The translations under genes and the position numbers were made by a program. A stretch of DNA of 64,000 bases, from assembly GCF_000719335.1 (NCBI RefSeq), contig NZ_JOGB01000034.1:94433-158432 (forward strand). The letters are read 5' to 3'. Origin of the DNA: Streptomyces sp. NRRL S-87. GTDB taxonomy: Bacteria > Actinomycetota > Actinomycetes > Streptomycetales > Streptomycetaceae. The notes beneath the pieces are model-generated. The model searched no databases. It worked only from the letters and a program-made list of their open reading frames with translations, and was not told where the DNA came from. Shown here one piece after another: positions 1 to 8,663 of this stretch (its first letter is position 1; each line of letters begins with the position of its first letter).

Positions 1-1606
1 GGGTGTAGCGGCGGGCGTTGTCCACGGCGACGGCCGCCCGCGCGGCCAGCTCCTCGGCGAAGGACTGGTCCTCCTCCTCGAAGGGGCCGGAATCGCCGGC
101 CCGCCAGAAGTTGGCCATGCCCAGGACCACGCCGCGGGCCTGCAGCGGCACCGAGATCAGGGAGTGGATGCCGTAGGCGAGGGTCTCCCGCGCCCCCGGC
201 GGGTCCTGGAGCCGCCAGCCGTGGGCGGTGGTGAGGTCCGCCTCCAGCACCGCGCGGCCGCTCTCCAGGGCGGCGGCCATGGGCGTGGTCGGGACCACGA
301 ACCGGATCAGGTCGCCGACGGGCTGCAGCGGCTGGTCGTCGCGGACCCCGCCCATCGCGGCGCGCCGCATCTCGGTGTGGACCCCGGTGGGCTCCTCGCC
401 GTGCAGCACCGGGTCGAGCAGTTCGACGGTGACGAAGTCGGCGAACCTCGGTACGGCCACCTCGGTGAGCTCCTCGGCCGTCCTGACGACGTCGAGGGTG
501 GTGCCGATCCGCACCCCGGCCTCGTACAGCAGCTGGAGCCGGCCGCGGGCCACCTCGGCCCGGCCGGAGAGGGCCGCCAGCTCGGTGGTGTCGCGCAGGG
601 TCATGACGGTGCCGGTGTGGCGGCCGTGGCTGCCGTCGGTGGTCGGCCGGACGTTGACCGCGAGCAGCCGGTCGCCGGCCAGGTGCACCTCGTCGGTGGC
701 GGTGCGCCCGGAGGCGAGCAGCTCGGCGATGCCGGGGTCGAGGCCCATCTCGGTGACGTGCCGCTGCTCGGCGTCCTTGGGCACGTTCAGCAGCCGCCGG
801 GCCTCGTCGTTGGCGAGCAGCAGCCGGCGGTCGGCGTCGACGATGAGGACGCCCTCGCGGACGGCGTGCAGGACGGCCTCGTGGTGCTCGTTCATACGGG
901 TCATCTCGACCGGGCCGAGGCCGTGGGTCTGCCGGCGCAGCCGCCGGCTGACGAGCGCGGAGCCGACGATGGCCAGGCCCAGGGCGCCGGCCGCCGCGCC
1001 GAGCAGGACGGGCAGCTGGTCGCCGACCGCGTCGGAGACGTTGCGCACCTCGATGCCGGTGCCGACCAGTGCGATGACCTGGCCGCCCGTGTCCCGTACG
1101 GGAACCACGGCCCGGACGGCGTCGCTGGGCTTGCCCTCGAAGAGCTCGGTGAAGGGCTCCCCGTTCACCGCCCGGGACAGGTCGCCCTTGGCCCGCTGGC
1201 CGATCAGGTCGGGCTCGGAGTCGGTGTAGCGGACGCCGTCCTTGGTCATGACCGCGATGAAGTCGACGCCGGCTGCCTTCCGGGCCGCCTCGGCGCGGCC
1301 CTGGAGGACGGCGGTGGGGTCCCGGGACTCGAGGGCCGACTCGAGGCCGGGGGCGTTGGCGAAGGCCTCGGCGGCGGCCAGCGACCGGTGCCGGGCGTCG
1401 CGGAGGCCGTCGTAGCGGGCCTGGAGGACCAGGGCGAGCACGGCGGCGGCGATGAGCACCAGCGCGATCAGCGCCTCGAGCGCGAAGACCTGCCCGGAGA
1501 CGCTGCCCAGCGTGCTGCGGGCCCGGGAGCCCTCGCCGGGCGCCGGACGGGGGCGCCGGTGCGGGGTGTGGCGGCCGGTCGGTCGACGGTCCGCGGGGCC
1601 GGTCAC
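1..1606 (-). CDS. Membrane-anchored SpoIIE-type sensor phosphatase (3' end beyond window)
   Basis: Only the first 535 residues are in the window. The GTG start overlaps the TGA of the preceding minus-strand gene (GTGA), so the two are translationally coupled. A basic N-terminus leads into a membrane segment at about residues 40-61, an extracytoplasmic Cache-like sensor (motifs GVDFIAVMTKDG and RYTDSEPDLIG), a second membrane segment, a PAS region, then a GAF domain ending AARAAVAVDNARRYT at the window edge. The layout matches the divergent gene at 3971-6757 residue for residue in many places, so a PP2C (SpoIIE) domain and perhaps an anti-sigma-type ATPase domain should follow outside the window. 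Such proteins dephosphorylate anti-anti-sigma factors in partner-switching circuits. The family is clear; the ligand and the target are not. Confidence 0.85.
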   Translation of the reverse strand, partial: MTGPADRRPTGRHTPHRRPRPAPGEGSRARSTLGSVSGQVFALEALIALVLIAAAVLALVLQARYDGLRDARHRSLAAAEAFANAPGLESALESRDPTAVLQGRAEAARKAAGVDFIAVMTKDGVRYTDSEPDLIGQRAKGDLSRAVNGEPFTELFEGKPSDAVRAVVPVRDTGGQVIALVGTGIEVRNVSDAVGDQLPVLLGAAAGALGLAIVGSALVSRRLRRQTHGLGPVEMTRMNEHHEAVLHAVREGVLIVDADRRLLLANDEARRLLNVPKDAEQRHVTEMGLDPGIAELLASGRTATDEVHLAGDRLLAVNVRPTTDGSHGRHTGTVMTLRDTTELAALSGRAEVARGRLQLLYEAGVRIGTTLDVVRTAEELTEVAVPRFADFVTVELLDPVLHGEEPTGVHTEMRRAAMGGVRDDQPLQPVGDLIRFVVPTTPMAAALESGRAVLEADLTTAHGWRLQDPPGARETLAYGIHSLISVPLQARGVVLGMANFWRAGDSGPFEEEDQSFAEELAARAAVAVDNARRYT

Positions 1607-3900
1607 CGCTCGCCCCTCCCCGGGCCGGGGGACCCGGTCGGCAGGTGGCGGGCCCGGACGATGAGGAGGGCCACGTCGTCGGGGTCGCCGGGGCTGCGCA
1701 GGTCGCGCAGCAGCCGGTCGCAGGTGGCCTCGAGCGGGCGGTCCGGGTCGTCCAGCAGGTCGACCAGCGCCTGGAGCCGCTCGTCGATGGGGTCGTGCCG
1801 GGTCTCGACGAGGCCGTCGGTGTAGAGGACGAGCTGGTCACCGGTGCGGAAGGACACGGTGGTGGTCTCGAACGGGATGCCGCCGACGCCGAGCGGGGCT
1901 CCGGTGGGCAGTTCGATCAGCTCGGCGGGGCCTTCGGCGTGCACGAGTGCGGGTGGCATGTGGCCCGCGTTGGCGATCCGGCACAGCCCGCGGACGGGGT
2001 CGTGGACGACGTACAGGCAGGTGGCCAGGTAGTGCTCCAGGCCCTCGGTGATGCGGTCGAGGTGGCGCAGGACGTCGGCGGGTTCGAGGTCGAGGTCGGC
2101 GAAGGCCCGGGTGGCGGTGCGCAGCCGGCCCATGGTGGCCGCCGCGTCGAGGCCGCTGCCCATGACGTCGCCCACCACCAGGGCGGTCTTGTCGCCGGCC
2201 AGCGGGATGACGTCGTACCAGTCGCCGCCGACCTCGTTGGAGGCCTGGGCGGGCTGGTAGCGGGAGGCCAGTTCGAGCGCGGCCGGGTGCGAGGGGGCGG
2301 CCGGCAGCAGGCTGCGCTGGAGGGTGACGGCGGAGTTGCGCACGCTCTGGTACCAGCGGGCGTTGTCGATGCTGACGGCGGCCCGGGCGGCCAGCTCCCC
2401 GGCGAGCACGACGTCGTCGTCGTCGAAGGGCAGCGGGTTGCGGGCCCGGATGAGGCCGAGGGTGCCGAGCACCTCGCCGCGGGCGATCAGCGGGACCGCG
2501 AGGTACGAGTGGACGCCCGCCCGCGCCAGCAGGTCGGCGGCCTCGGCGTTGCGGGCGATCCGGGCCAGGTCGGCGGCCCCGGCGTGGGCGACGAGGACCG
2601 GGCGGCCGGTGTGCACGCAGCGGGTGACGATGCGGTCGGCCCCGTACATGGCGAGCTCGCCCTCGCGGTCGGGGGCGAACTCGGCCTCGGTGGGGTACGC
2701 CGCCTTGACCGCGAGGGCGCGGAACAGCTCGGGCCCGCTGTCCGGGCCGCCCAGGCGGCGCAGGGACAGCACGGAGTCCAGGACGTCGACGGTGGTGATG
2801 TCGGCGAGCTCGGGGACGGTGACGTCGGCGAGCTCGTGGGCGGTCCGGTCGACCTCCAGGGTGGTGCCGACCCGGGCGGAGGCGTCGGCGATCAGGGCCA
2901 GCCGCCGGCGGGCCCGGTCGGCCTCGAGGGCGGCACGGTGCCGTTCGGTGACGTCGACGACCGAGATCGCCACGCCCAGCACCCGCTCCTGGCGGCCCTC
3001 CAACCGGTAGAAGGACACCGACCAGGCGTGCTCGCTGCCCGGGTCGGCGGGGGTGCGGCCGACGGCGTACTGGTCGAGCAGCGGGCGGCCGGTCTCGAGG
3101 ACCTGGCGCAGGGCGGCCTCGATGGTCTCGACGTCGAGGAAGGGCAGGGTCTCGCGGACGTGCCGGCCGAGGTGGTCGGCGGCCGGGATGCCGTTGATGC
3201 GCTCCAGGGCCGGGTTGACCAGGACGTACCGCAGCTCGGTGTCCATGAGGGCGAGGCCGATGGGCGACTGCGAGACGAGCTGCTCGGACAGGGCGAGGTC
3301 GGTCTCGACGCGGCGTACGGTCTGGTGGTCGGCCGCGATGCCGAGCGCGTAGACGTCGCCCATGCCGTCGAGCAGACGCATGTTGCGGAATTCGACCAGA
3401 CGGGTGGTGCCGTCCTTGTGGCGGACGGGGAACGCGCCGGCCCAGCTGTCGCCCTGCTCCAGCACGGTGGCGAAGAGGCGCAGGACGAACGGGAAGTTCT
3501 CCTCGTGGACCAGCAGGCGGGCCGCGAACCGGCCGAGGGCCTCGCCGGGGGTGTAGCCGAAGAGGTCCTCGGCCTGCGGGCTCCAGAAGACGATGCGGCC
3601 GTCGGAGTCGAGGACCACGGCGGCGATGCCGAGGATGTCCAGCAGGCCGCTGGGGTGCTTCGCCTCGGTGCTGGGCCGCCGGTCGCCGCCGGGGCCGCCC
3701 TCGTCGGCCGCGGGTGCCCTGCCGGCCCGTGCGGAAACGCCGTCGGCCCGCACGGCACCGCTGTCGTCCGGCGCGGGACCGCCGGCTTCCGGCGCAGGAC
3801 CGCTCGCGGCCTGCGCGGGACCGCTGTCCCGTGCGGTACCGCCGTCGGTCGGTACGCGGTCGTCCCGGCCGGCCGCTCCGCGGGAGGCTTCGCCCGTCAC
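1603..3900 (-). CDS. PAS-GAF-SpoIIE (PP2C) serine phosphatase, cytoplasmic
   Basis: This 765-aa protein has no membrane segment. After about 85 residues rich in Pro, Gly and Ala come two PAS domains (first from AAVVLDSDGRIVFWSP), a GAF domain (about 335-510), and a PP2C/SpoIIE phosphatase domain to the end. Metal-binding motifs are intact: GGDWYDVIPLAGD, VVGDVMGSGLDAA, LYTDGLVETR and PDDVALLIVR. It lacks the C-terminal HATPase module present in its neighbour at 3971-6757, so it probably works only as phosphatase of an anti-anti-sigma factor. The GTG start has no clear ribosome site, but a -10-like TAGTGT lies 6 nt upstream, compatible with a leaderless mRNA. It overlaps the next gene by GTGA. 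The signal sensed by the PAS and GAF domains is unknown. Confidence 0.9.
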   Translation of the reverse strand: MTGEASRGAAGRDDRVPTDGGTARDSGPAQAASGPAPEAGGPAPDDSGAVRADGVSARAGRAPAADEGGPGGDRRPSTEAKHPSGLLDILGIAAVVLDSDGRIVFWSPQAEDLFGYTPGEALGRFAARLLVHEENFPFVLRLFATVLEQGDSWAGAFPVRHKDGTTRLVEFRNMRLLDGMGDVYALGIAADHQTVRRVETDLALSEQLVSQSPIGLALMDTELRYVLVNPALERINGIPAADHLGRHVRETLPFLDVETIEAALRQVLETGRPLLDQYAVGRTPADPGSEHAWSVSFYRLEGRQERVLGVAISVVDVTERHRAALEADRARRRLALIADASARVGTTLEVDRTAHELADVTVPELADITTVDVLDSVLSLRRLGGPDSGPELFRALAVKAAYPTEAEFAPDREGELAMYGADRIVTRCVHTGRPVLVAHAGAADLARIARNAEAADLLARAGVHSYLAVPLIARGEVLGTLGLIRARNPLPFDDDDVVLAGELAARAAVSIDNARWYQSVRNSAVTLQRSLLPAAPSHPAALELASRYQPAQASNEVGGDWYDVIPLAGDKTALVVGDVMGSGLDAAATMGRLRTATRAFADLDLEPADVLRHLDRITEGLEHYLATCLYVVHDPVRGLCRIANAGHMPPALVHAEGPAELIELPTGAPLGVGGIPFETTTVSFRTGDQLVLYTDGLVETRHDPIDERLQALVDLLDDPDRPLEATCDRLLRDLRSPGDPDDVALLIVRARHLPTGSPGPGRGER

Positions 3901-3970
3901 GAAATCACACTATCCGGGTCGTCCGCGCGCGGCGCTCCGCGAGCGTTCACAGGGAGCGGTGCTACAAAGG

Positions 3971-6757
3971 GTGGGTGACCGATTGGGTGACCGATCCCTT
4001 CCGCCTGTGCCGGGTCCTTCGGTGCGGTCACTGAGCGCGCGCCGCCGGTCGCGGGACGGTTCCCCCAGGGCGGCTCGCCAGCGCAGCGTGGCCGGACAGG
4101 TGTTCGTCCTGCAGGTGGCGGTCGTGGCCCTGCTCGCCGCGGGCGCCGTGCTGGCGCTCGTGCTCCAGGCGCGCCACGACAGCGACCGGGAGGCCCGCAC
4201 CCGTTCGGTGGCGGTGGCCCAGACCTTCGCCCACTCCCTGGGGCTGCGCCCGGCGCTGCGCACCTCCGATCCGTCCAAGATCCTCCAGCCGCTGACCGAG
4301 GCCACCCGCAAGGTCGCCGGGGTGGACTTCATCGTGATCATGGACACCCACGGCATCCGCTACACCCATCCGCACCCCGACCTGATCGGCAAACGGTTCG
4401 TCGGCACCATCGAGCCGTCGCTGGACGGCAAGGTGTACACCGAGAGCGTCCAGGGGCCGCTGGGCCGGGAGATCCAGGCGACGGTGCCGGTCAAGGACGT
4501 GGACGGCAAGGTGGTGGCGCTGGTCTCCTCGGGCCTGACCGTCAAGAACGTCACCGGCGTCGCCGGCCGCCAGCTCCCCGTCATCCTCGGCGCTGCCGCG
4601 GCGGGCATGGGGCTGGCGACCGTCGGCACCGCCCTGATCAGCCGCCGGCTGAGCCGCCAGACGCACGGTCTGGGTCCCCTCGAGATGACGAAGATGTACG
4701 AGCACCACGACGCGGTGCTGCACTCCGTCCGCGAGGGCGTGCTGATCACCGACGGCGAGGGCACGCTGCTGCTGGCCAACGACGAGGCGAAGCGGCTCCT
4801 CGGGCTGCCGCCGGACCCCGAGGGGCGGCCCGTCGCCGAGCTCCCGGGCCTGTACGGGCCGCTGGCCGGACTGCTGCTGTCCGGCCGGGAGGCCACCGAC
4901 GAGATGTACGAGGCGGGCGACCGGCTCCTCGTGATCAACCAGCGGGCCACCGTACGCGGCCCGGGCGGCCGGACCGACGGGGTGGCGGTCACGATCCGCG
5001 ACTCGACCGAGATGCGGGTGCTGAGCACCCGCGCCGAGGCGGCCCGCCGCCGGCTGAAGCTCCTGTACGACGTGGGGCTCGGCGTCGGCACCACCCTGGA
5101 CGTGGCGCAGACGGCCCAGGAGCTGGCCGACGTGGCCGTACCCCGCTTCTCGGACTTCGTGACCGTGGACCTCGCCGAGGCGGTGCTGCGCGGCGACGAG
5201 CCCGCCGCCACGATGCCGGAGATGCGCCGTACCGCCGTGGCCGGCATCCGCGACGACGCCCCGCTCTACGAGCGGGGGCGGCTGATCGGCTTCCTGCCCT
5301 CGACCCCGCAGGCGCGCGGGTTCAGCAGCGGACGGGCCGAGCTGATGCCGGACCTGGCGCAGGCCCCCGGCTGGTTCGCCCAGGACCCGCCGCGGGCCCA
5401 GGCGATCATCGACTACGGCATCCACTCCCTGATCACCGCGCCGCTCAAGGCCCGCGGGGCGGTGCTGGGCATCGTGAACTTCTGGCGTTCGGAGAAGCCC
5501 GAGCCCTTCGACGACGACGACCTGTCGCTGGCGGAGGAGCTGGTCGCCCGCGCCGGGGTGACCATCGACAACGCCCGCCGCTACACCCGCGAGCACGCCC
5601 TGGCCGTCACCCTCCAGCGCAGCCTGCTGCCCAGGGACCTGCCCGAGACGAGCGCCGTGGAGGTGGCGCACCACTACCTGCCGGCCCAGTCCGGGGTCGG
5701 CGGTGACTGGTTCGACGTGATCCCGCTGCCCGGCAGCCGGGTGGCGCTGGTCGTCGGTGACGTGGTCGGCCACGGCCTGCACGCGGCCGCGACCATGGGC
5801 CGGCTGCGCACGGCGGTGCACAACTTCTCGGCCCTGGACCTGCCCCCGGACGAGCTGCTGGCCCGGCTGGACGACCTGGTCCAGCGCATCGACCAGGTGG
5901 AGGAGCCCGGCGAGGGGGCCACCGATCCGGCCGCCGGACTCGACAGCCCGACCCGGGGCCTGGCCGGCGGCCTGACCGGGGCGACGTGCCTGTACGCCGT
6001 CTACGACCCGGTGTCGCGGCGGTGCGTGCTGTCCCGGGCGGGCCACCTGCCACCGGTGCTGGTGTACCCCGACGGCTCCGCGCACCTGCCGGACCTGCCG
6101 GCCGGCGCCCCGCTGGGGCTGGGCGGGTTCCCGTTCGAGACGGCGGAACTGGAGCTCCCCGAGGGCAGCCGGCTGGTGCTGTACACCGACGGCCTGGTCG
6201 AGGACCGGGCCCGCGACATCGACGAGGGGCTGGCGATGCTGTCGGCGGCCGCGGCGCACTCCGGTACGAGCCCGGACGAGACGTGCACGGCCGTGCTGGA
6301 CGCGCTGCTGCCGGCCCGGCCGCGGGACGACGTGGCGGTCCTGGTGGCCCGCACCCGCACGCTGGGGGCGGACCGGGTCGCGGAGTGGGACGTGCCGCAC
6401 GAGCCGAGCTCGGTGGGCGACATCCGGGCCAAGGCCGCGGCGAAGCTCGCGGAGTGGGGGCTGTCGGCCCTGGAGTTCGGCACCGAGCTGGTGCTGAGCG
6501 AACTCGTCACGAACGCGATCCGGCACGGCTCGGCGCCGGTCCGGGTCCGACTGCTCCGCGACCGGGTCCTGACCTGCGAGGTCTTCGACGGCAGCGGCAC
6601 GTCCCCGCACCTGCGGTACGCGGCGTCGATGGACGAGGGCGGCCGCGGGCTGTTCCTCGTGGCGCAGCTGAGCCTGCGGTGGGGCGTCCGCTACACCGCC
6701 GACGGCAAGATCATCTGGTCGGAGCAGGCCCTTCCGGAGCCGGACGGCGAGGGGTGA
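3971..6757 (+). CDS. Membrane sensor SpoIIE phosphatase with C-terminal anti-sigma-type ATPase domain
   Basis: About 928 residues. Order: basic N-terminus, TM1 (about 41-63), Cache-like extracytoplasmic sensor, TM2 (about 198-219), PAS, GAF, PP2C/SpoIIE (GGDWFDVIPLPG, VVGDVVGHGLHAA, LYTDGLVEDR, RPRDDVAVLVAR) and a HATPase_c domain of the RsbW/SpoIIAB type with N-box ELVTNAIRHG and G-box DEGGRGLFLV. One chain thus carries both phosphatase and anti-sigma-kinase-like halves of a partner switch, a layout common in Streptomyces. Start is uncertain: in-frame GTG codons lie at 3959, 3971 and 4022 and TTG at 3983, and AAAGG immediately precedes 3971. It is divergent from 1603-3900 with only about 70 bp between, so the promoters must be very close. 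It is a paralogue of the truncated gene at the left edge. Confidence 0.9.
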   Translation: MGDRLGDRSLPPVPGPSVRSLSARRRSRDGSPRAARQRSVAGQVFVLQVAVVALLAAGAVLALVLQARHDSDREARTRSVAVAQTFAHSLGLRPALRTSDPSKILQPLTEATRKVAGVDFIVIMDTHGIRYTHPHPDLIGKRFVGTIEPSLDGKVYTESVQGPLGREIQATVPVKDVDGKVVALVSSGLTVKNVTGVAGRQLPVILGAAAAGMGLATVGTALISRRLSRQTHGLGPLEMTKMYEHHDAVLHSVREGVLITDGEGTLLLANDEAKRLLGLPPDPEGRPVAELPGLYGPLAGLLLSGREATDEMYEAGDRLLVINQRATVRGPGGRTDGVAVTIRDSTEMRVLSTRAEAARRRLKLLYDVGLGVGTTLDVAQTAQELADVAVPRFSDFVTVDLAEAVLRGDEPAATMPEMRRTAVAGIRDDAPLYERGRLIGFLPSTPQARGFSSGRAELMPDLAQAPGWFAQDPPRAQAIIDYGIHSLITAPLKARGAVLGIVNFWRSEKPEPFDDDDLSLAEELVARAGVTIDNARRYTREHALAVTLQRSLLPRDLPETSAVEVAHHYLPAQSGVGGDWFDVIPLPGSRVALVVGDVVGHGLHAAATMGRLRTAVHNFSALDLPPDELLARLDDLVQRIDQVEEPGEGATDPAAGLDSPTRGLAGGLTGATCLYAVYDPVSRRCVLSRAGHLPPVLVYPDGSAHLPDLPAGAPLGLGGFPFETAELELPEGSRLVLYTDGLVEDRARDIDEGLAMLSAAAAHSGTSPDETCTAVLDALLPARPRDDVAVLVARTRTLGADRVAEWDVPHEPSSVGDIRAKAAAKLAEWGLSALEFGTELVLSELVTNAIRHGSAPVRVRLLRDRVLTCEVFDGSGTSPHLRYAASMDEGGRGLFLVAQLSLRWGVRYTADGKIIWSEQALPEPDGEG

Positions 6758-6845
6758 CGGCGGCACCGGGCCGAGGCCCCCGGCTCCGAGGAGTCGCGGG
6801 CCTCATGCACCGGGGACCCGGTCTCGGGGGTCCGGCGTCGGGGCC

Positions 6846-7307
6846 TCAGGCGTGGGGGGCGGGGTAGATGCGCGACTGCTTGACGCTGCCGAAGGCGAAG
6901 CTGGACTCGATCGAGGCGATGCCGGGAATGGCGTGGATGCGGTGCCGGACCAGGGCCTCGTACGCCTCCAGGCTCTCGATCACGACGCGCAGCAGGTAGT
7001 CGCTGCTGCCGGCCATCAGGTAGCAGTCCTGGATGTGCTCGATGCGGGCGACGTGCTCCTCGAAGACGCGGACCGTGTCCCCCGTATGCCTTTCCAGCCG
7101 TATCCGGACGAAGACCGTGATGGGCAGGCCGAAGGCGGACTGGTCGACCATGGCCGTGTAGCCACGTATCAGGCCCGCCTCCTCCAGCCGCCGGACGCGG
7201 CGCAGGCAGGGCGACGGGGAGAGCCGGACCCGGTCGGCCAGCTCCTGGTTGGAGAGCCGGCCGTCGGCCTGCAGCTCGCGGATGATCTGCAGATCGATGG
7301 CGTCCAT
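6846..7307 (-). CDS. Lrp/AsnC-family transcriptional regulator
   Basis: 153 residues, the usual size for the family. The N-terminal winged HTH contains DLQIIRELQADGRLSNQELA and LSPSPCLRRVRRLEEAGLI; the C-terminal RAM (effector-binding) domain contains CYLMAGSSDYLLRV. The ATG at 7307 is preceded by AGGAG at 5-nt spacing, which beats upstream in-frame GTG codons. It is divergent from the DMT exporter at 7469 with about 160 bp between, the classic layout in which an Lrp-type protein senses an amino acid and controls its exporter and itself. A palindrome at 7350-7362 is a candidate operator. Effector unknown; an amino acid or product of the PLP-enzyme operon downstream is a reasonable guess. Confidence 0.92.
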   Translation of the reverse strand: MDAIDLQIIRELQADGRLSNQELADRVRLSPSPCLRRVRRLEEAGLIRGYTAMVDQSAFGLPITVFVRIRLERHTGDTVRVFEEHVARIEHIQDCYLMAGSSDYLLRVVIESLEAYEALVRHRIHAIPGIASIESSFAFGSVKQSRIYPAPHA

Positions 7308-7349
7308 GACCACTCCTGAGCGCTTCGCACCGTTCTCCGGGCATTCCTT

Positions 7350-7362
7350 GGCAGATTCTGCC
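7350..7362. promoter_or_regulatory. Candidate Lrp operator palindrome
   Basis: GGCAGA-T-TCTGCC is a perfect 6-bp inverted repeat around one central base, 43 nt upstream of the Lrp gene start. A partial second copy, GGCAGAACTGGC, lies at 7381-7392, 31 bp away (about three helical turns). Repeated phased sites in the shared divergent promoter fit Lrp-family octamer binding. The link to this regulator is inferred from position. Confidence 0.45.
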
Positions 7363-7468
7363 CTCAAGCTACGTCTGGGAGGCAGAACTGGCAATCGGCT
7401 GCTCCGATGATCGGTCTAGCGTTGCGGTGTGGCCGGATCCGGCCCCTTGAGGCGGGAGGAGCCACCCC

Positions 7469-8578
7469 TTGGTCAGCGTCAGCAGCGTGGCGGGCGCGTC
7501 GCGTGACGGCGCCGGTCCGGCGGTCGTCGACGGTCCGGCGGTCACCGACGGCCCGGCGGTCACCGACGGCCCGGTGGTCACCGACGGCCCGGCGACGGCG
7601 GTGGTGGACGGTCCGGCGGCGGTCGCGGGCGGTCCGGCGGTACCGGACGCCGACCCGGCGGGGGTCGCCCCCGCCGGGCGTCGCGGTCGCCTCTCCCCCC
7701 AGGCTCAGGGCGTCGCCGCGCTGGCCCTGACCGTGCTGATCTGGGCCGCCTTCGCGCTCAGCGCCCGGGCCCTGAGCACCTCGTCCCTGAAGCCGGCCGA
7801 CGCGGCGCTGCTGCGCTTCGGCGTCCCGCTCGTCGTCCTGGCCCATGCCCTGTGGCGGCGGCGCCGGCAGTTCGCCGCGGTCCGCCCGGCGGCCGCCGCC
7901 AAGATCGTGTGCGGCGCCGGCGTGCCCTTCTTCCTGGCCGCGATGTACGGCGGCTCCCTGACCTCGGCGGCCTTCGTCGGCGCCATCGTGCCCGGCATGG
8001 TCCCGCTGTTCGTGTCCGCGCTGATGGTCGCCGCCGGCCGGGGCCTGCCCCGGGGCGGCCAGGCGGTCGGCCTGGGCCTGATCGCGCTCGGCGTGGTCGC
8101 CCTGGTGTGGCGGTACGTCCTCCCCCTGAACGGCCACGTGCTGGCCGGCTCCGGCATCCTGCTGGTGGCCAGCGGCCTGTGGGCCCTGTACACGGTGGGG
8201 CTCAAGGAGGTCACCCTCGACCCCGTCGGGTCGATCGGGCTGCTGTGCCTGCCCTCGCTCGCCGTGATGGCGCTGCTGGTGCTGACGGGCGTGCTGCCCA
8301 CGGGCCTGGCGACCGCCGCCGGCTCCGACATCGCGCTGTTCCTGGTGGTCCAGGGGCTCGGGGTGGGCCTGTGCGCGGGCCTGCTGTACGCCTTCGCCAT
8401 CCGGCGCCTGGGCGCGGAGCGCAGCTCCGTCGGCGGCAGTCTCAGCCCGGTGCTGGTGGTACTGCTCGCCGTGCCGCTGCTGGGCGAGTCGCCGACCGCC
8501 GCCGTGCTGGCCGGTGTACCGATGATCGCCGCGGGGGTGGCCCTGGCCAACCGCCGCCCCCGCCCCGCCACCGCCTGA
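7469..8578 (+). CDS. EamA/DMT-family exporter with repetitive N-terminal tail
   Basis: 369 residues. After a hydrophilic tail of about 80 residues built of DGPAVT-like repeats, the protein has about ten hydrophobic segments in two EamA halves (first from LALTVLIWAAFALSARAL, last ending VLAGVPMIAAGVALANR). DMT-family EamA proteins commonly export amino acids and metabolites. The TTG start is backed by GGGAGGAG 8 nt upstream; no better ATG exists before the repeat tail. It is divergent from the Lrp regulator, which suggests export of the compound that Lrp senses, and is followed by an aminotransferase on the same strand. Substrate not determinable. Confidence 0.88.
   Translation: MVSVSSVAGASRDGAGPAVVDGPAVTDGPAVTDGPVVTDGPATAVVDGPAAVAGGPAVPDADPAGVAPAGRRGRLSPQAQGVAALALTVLIWAAFALSARALSTSSLKPADAALLRFGVPLVVLAHALWRRRRQFAAVRPAAAAKIVCGAGVPFFLAAMYGGSLTSAAFVGAIVPGMVPLFVSALMVAAGRGLPRGGQAVGLGLIALGVVALVWRYVLPLNGHVLAGSGILLVASGLWALYTVGLKEVTLDPVGSIGLLCLPSLAVMALLVLTGVLPTGLATAAGSDIALFLVVQGLGVGLCAGLLYAFAIRRLGAERSSVGGSLSPVLVVLLAVPLLGESPTAAVLAGVPMIAAGVALANRRPRPATA
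7514..7648 (+). repeat. In-frame 18-bp tandem repeats encoding the DMT N-terminal tail
   Basis: Seven units, most exactly 18 bp, of the form GGYCCGGCGGTCACCGAC encode DGPAVT repeats. The period is a multiple of three, so the frame is kept. Unit number is likely to vary between strains by slippage. No function is known for such a tail. Confidence 0.85.
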
Positions 8579-8663
8579 CCGCCGGCAACCCGCCCCGCGA
8601 CCCCCAGGCGGCGGCCCCCGCCCCGCTCCCGTTCCCGTCCCCGCTCCCCCGAGGTTGCCGCAG

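Noticed and set aside
164..3978. Long plus-strand open frames opposite the two minus-strand SpoIIE genes
   Set aside because: Their translations are Gly/Val/Asp-rich without domains, and the minus strand encodes clear PAS, GAF and PP2C motifs. In DNA of this GC content antisense frames stay open by chance.
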